A stretch of 5,672 nt of DNA. It comes from Cytophagales bacterium (GTDB lineage Bacteria > Bacteroidota > Bacteroidia > Cytophagales > Cyclobacteriaceae). The notes below the pieces were generated by a model. It saw only the letters and a list, made by a program, of their open reading frames with translations, had not been told where the DNA came from and ran no database searches. The stretch is taken from assembly GCA_003504855.1 (NCBI GenBank), contig DNZD01000298.1, positions 1 to 5,672 on the forward strand. Direction: 5' to 3'. The translations under genes and the position numbers were made by a program. This document shows, piece after piece, positions 4,941 to 5,672 of the stretch; position 1 is the stretch's first letter, and each line of letters starts with the position of its first letter.

Positions 4941-5426
4941 ATGAAACACCGTACACTCATCACTATGCTCTTAATGCTATTGGCTGCCTGCCAAAGCAAG
5001 ACAGAAAATCAATCAAACACATCAGATCAAAACACCATGAAACAGACAGCAGAAAAATCAGCCATTGAGAAATTGCTTTACGCCTACCGCGACGCCCTCA
5101 ATGCTTCTGACGTAAGCAAAGTACTCCCGCTTTATACAGATGATGGCATATTTATGCCGTCGAATGCGCCCTCGGCGATCGGACAGGAGCAAGTGAAAGC
5201 ATCTTACGAATTTGTTTTCAAGAGCATTCAGCTGAGTATTGAGTTTTATATAGATGAAGTAGTGGTTAATGGCGACTACGCCTTTGCGCGGACCACTTCA
5301 AGGGGTACCACGTTAATCCATGCCAGTGGCCAGACGGTGGCAGAGGAGAACAGGGAGCTTTTTGTGCTACAAAAGGTAAACGGACAGTGGAAAATAGCCC
5401 GTTACATGTTTAACAAAATGAAGTAA
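4941..5426 (+). CDS. SnoaL/DUF4440-like (NTF2-fold) lipoprotein
   Basis: The product has 161 residues. A lipoprotein signal (MKHRTLITMLLMLLAAC) places the lipidated Cys at 17, followed by a Ser/Thr/Asn/Gln-rich tether (18-37). Residues about 38-158 form an NTF2-like cone: helix AIEKLLYAYRDALNASDVSK, then LPLYTDDGIFMPSNAP, then GQEQVKASYEFVFK, then strands EFYIDEVVVNGDYAFARTT, RELFVLQKVNGQWKIARYMF. The pattern matches the SgcJ/EcaC / DUF4440 group, whose members are often described as ketosteroid-isomerase-like, but no catalytic residue set can be claimed. An internal ATG at 5037 would give a cytoplasmic form. The intact lipobox argues for the start at 4941, and no Shine-Dalgarno sequence precedes either. 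It lies 11 bp after the oxidoreductase gene, so the pair probably shares a transcript although the proteins sit in different compartments. Confidence 0.82.
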   Translation: MKHRTLITMLLMLLAACQSKTENQSNTSDQNTMKQTAEKSAIEKLLYAYRDALNASDVSKVLPLYTDDGIFMPSNAPSAIGQEQVKASYEFVFKSIQLSIEFYIDEVVVNGDYAFARTTSRGTTLIHASGQTVAEENRELFVLQKVNGQWKIARYMFNKMK

Positions 5427-5445
5427 GCCTGCAAACATGCGTTCC

Positions 5446-5550
5446 GTTGTTGGTGTTCTGCCGTCCCGGCAGGTCACCAACAACTATTTGCCTCTGGTTG
5501 GTATTGTCACCAACCACTTCCTGAGTGTAGGTCGGTGTTCTTCACCGACC
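5446..5550. repeat. Triple hairpin array between convergent genes, possible bidirectional terminator
   Basis: Hairpin 1 (5446-5484): GTTGTTGGTG pairs with CACCAACAAC and carries a second perfect hairpin in its loop (CTGCCG, TCC, CGGCAG at 5458-5472); TATTTG follows. Hairpin 2 (5495-5516): TGGTTGGT / ACCAACCA, loop ATTGTC. Hairpin 3 (5530-5550): GGTCGGTG / CACCGACC, loop TTCTT. All three share the [GT]GGTG...CACC core of the hairpin at 3421-3442. The array begins 19 bp after the lipoprotein gene's stop and lies before the end of an apparent convergent gene, so it probably ends transcripts from both sides. A weaker GTGAA / TTCAC pair (5551-5567) follows. Confidence 0.65.
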
Positions 5551-5599
5551 GTGAAACTGATCTTCACTGACTGGCCGTAATTTGTGCTTTGCTTGTCAT

Positions 5600-5672
5600 T
5601 CAATCGAGTTGGCTGGGATTTGGGCCCACGAAATAATTCCACAGGTAGGCGTTAAGATTTTCCGCTCCAGGG
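5600..5672 (-). CDS. 3' end of a convergent gene, partial, function unknown
   Basis: Reading from the right edge on the minus strand, one frame is open from 5671 to a TGA at 5602-5600 and gives 23 residues (PGAENLNAYLWNYFVGPNP, then SQLD). The composition is protein-like, and the position, just past a hairpin array and facing the lipoprotein gene, is what a convergent gene end would look like. A stretch this short stays open by chance about one time in three, so this remains a guess, and no family can be named. The start lies beyond base 5672. Confidence 0.4.
   Translation of the reverse strand, partial: PGAENLNAYLWNYFVGPNPSQLD

Overview
The window looks like a chromosomal segment of a Bacteroidota (Bacteroidetes) bacterium, probably from Cytophagales/Chitinophagales. 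The evidence is a secreted protein with a CarboxypepD_reg-like domain of the kind that starts outer-membrane TonB-dependent receptors, a stand-alone TonB C-terminal-domain protein, signal peptides ending in ...AQ, several lipoproteins, weak or absent Shine-Dalgarno sequences, and a Crp/Fnr-type regulator of the Bacteroidota style. The genus cannot be fixed from the sequence.

Left part (1-2293, minus strand). A tightly packed run of co-directional genes is read leftward: a broken or very small frame (2270-2100), a secreted protein with a TonB C-terminal domain (2103-1441), a lipoprotein with MORN/YwqK-like repeats (1425-820), a small exported protein of unknown function (774-307), and the first 102 codons of an exported protein with a CarboxypepD_reg-like domain that leaves the window at base 1. 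Gaps are -4, 15, 45 and 0 bp, so this is probably one transcript. Every intact product has an export signal, so the set acts at the cell envelope.

Middle (2294-3564). Two minus-strand membrane-protein genes lie here: a four-helix protein of unknown function (2739-2380) and a DUF1772/anthrone-oxygenase-like protein (3284-2808). The intergenic spaces hold palindromic repeats. A degenerate copy lies at 2311-2369, a short CTAAGTCC tandem repeat supplies a stop codon at 2808-2810, a perfect 17-bp inverted repeat (3337-3353) lies in the divergent promoter region, and a large hairpin mosaic spans 3375-3516.

Right part (3565-5672). Three plus-strand genes encode a Crp/Fnr-family regulator, a Rossmann-fold NADP-dependent oxidoreductase of the F420-reductase type, and an NTF2/SnoaL-like lipoprotein. 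The last two are 11 bp apart and probably co-transcribed. A second hairpin array (5446-5550) separates them from the apparent 3' end of a convergent minus-strand gene (5672-5600).

I see no CRISPR array, tRNA, rRNA, transposase or defence system. The most noteworthy signals are the two hairpin arrays, whose stems show compensatory base changes and in one case a second hairpin set into the loop; the 17-bp operator-like palindrome; and the frameshifted remnant that overlaps the TonB-domain gene by ATGA.
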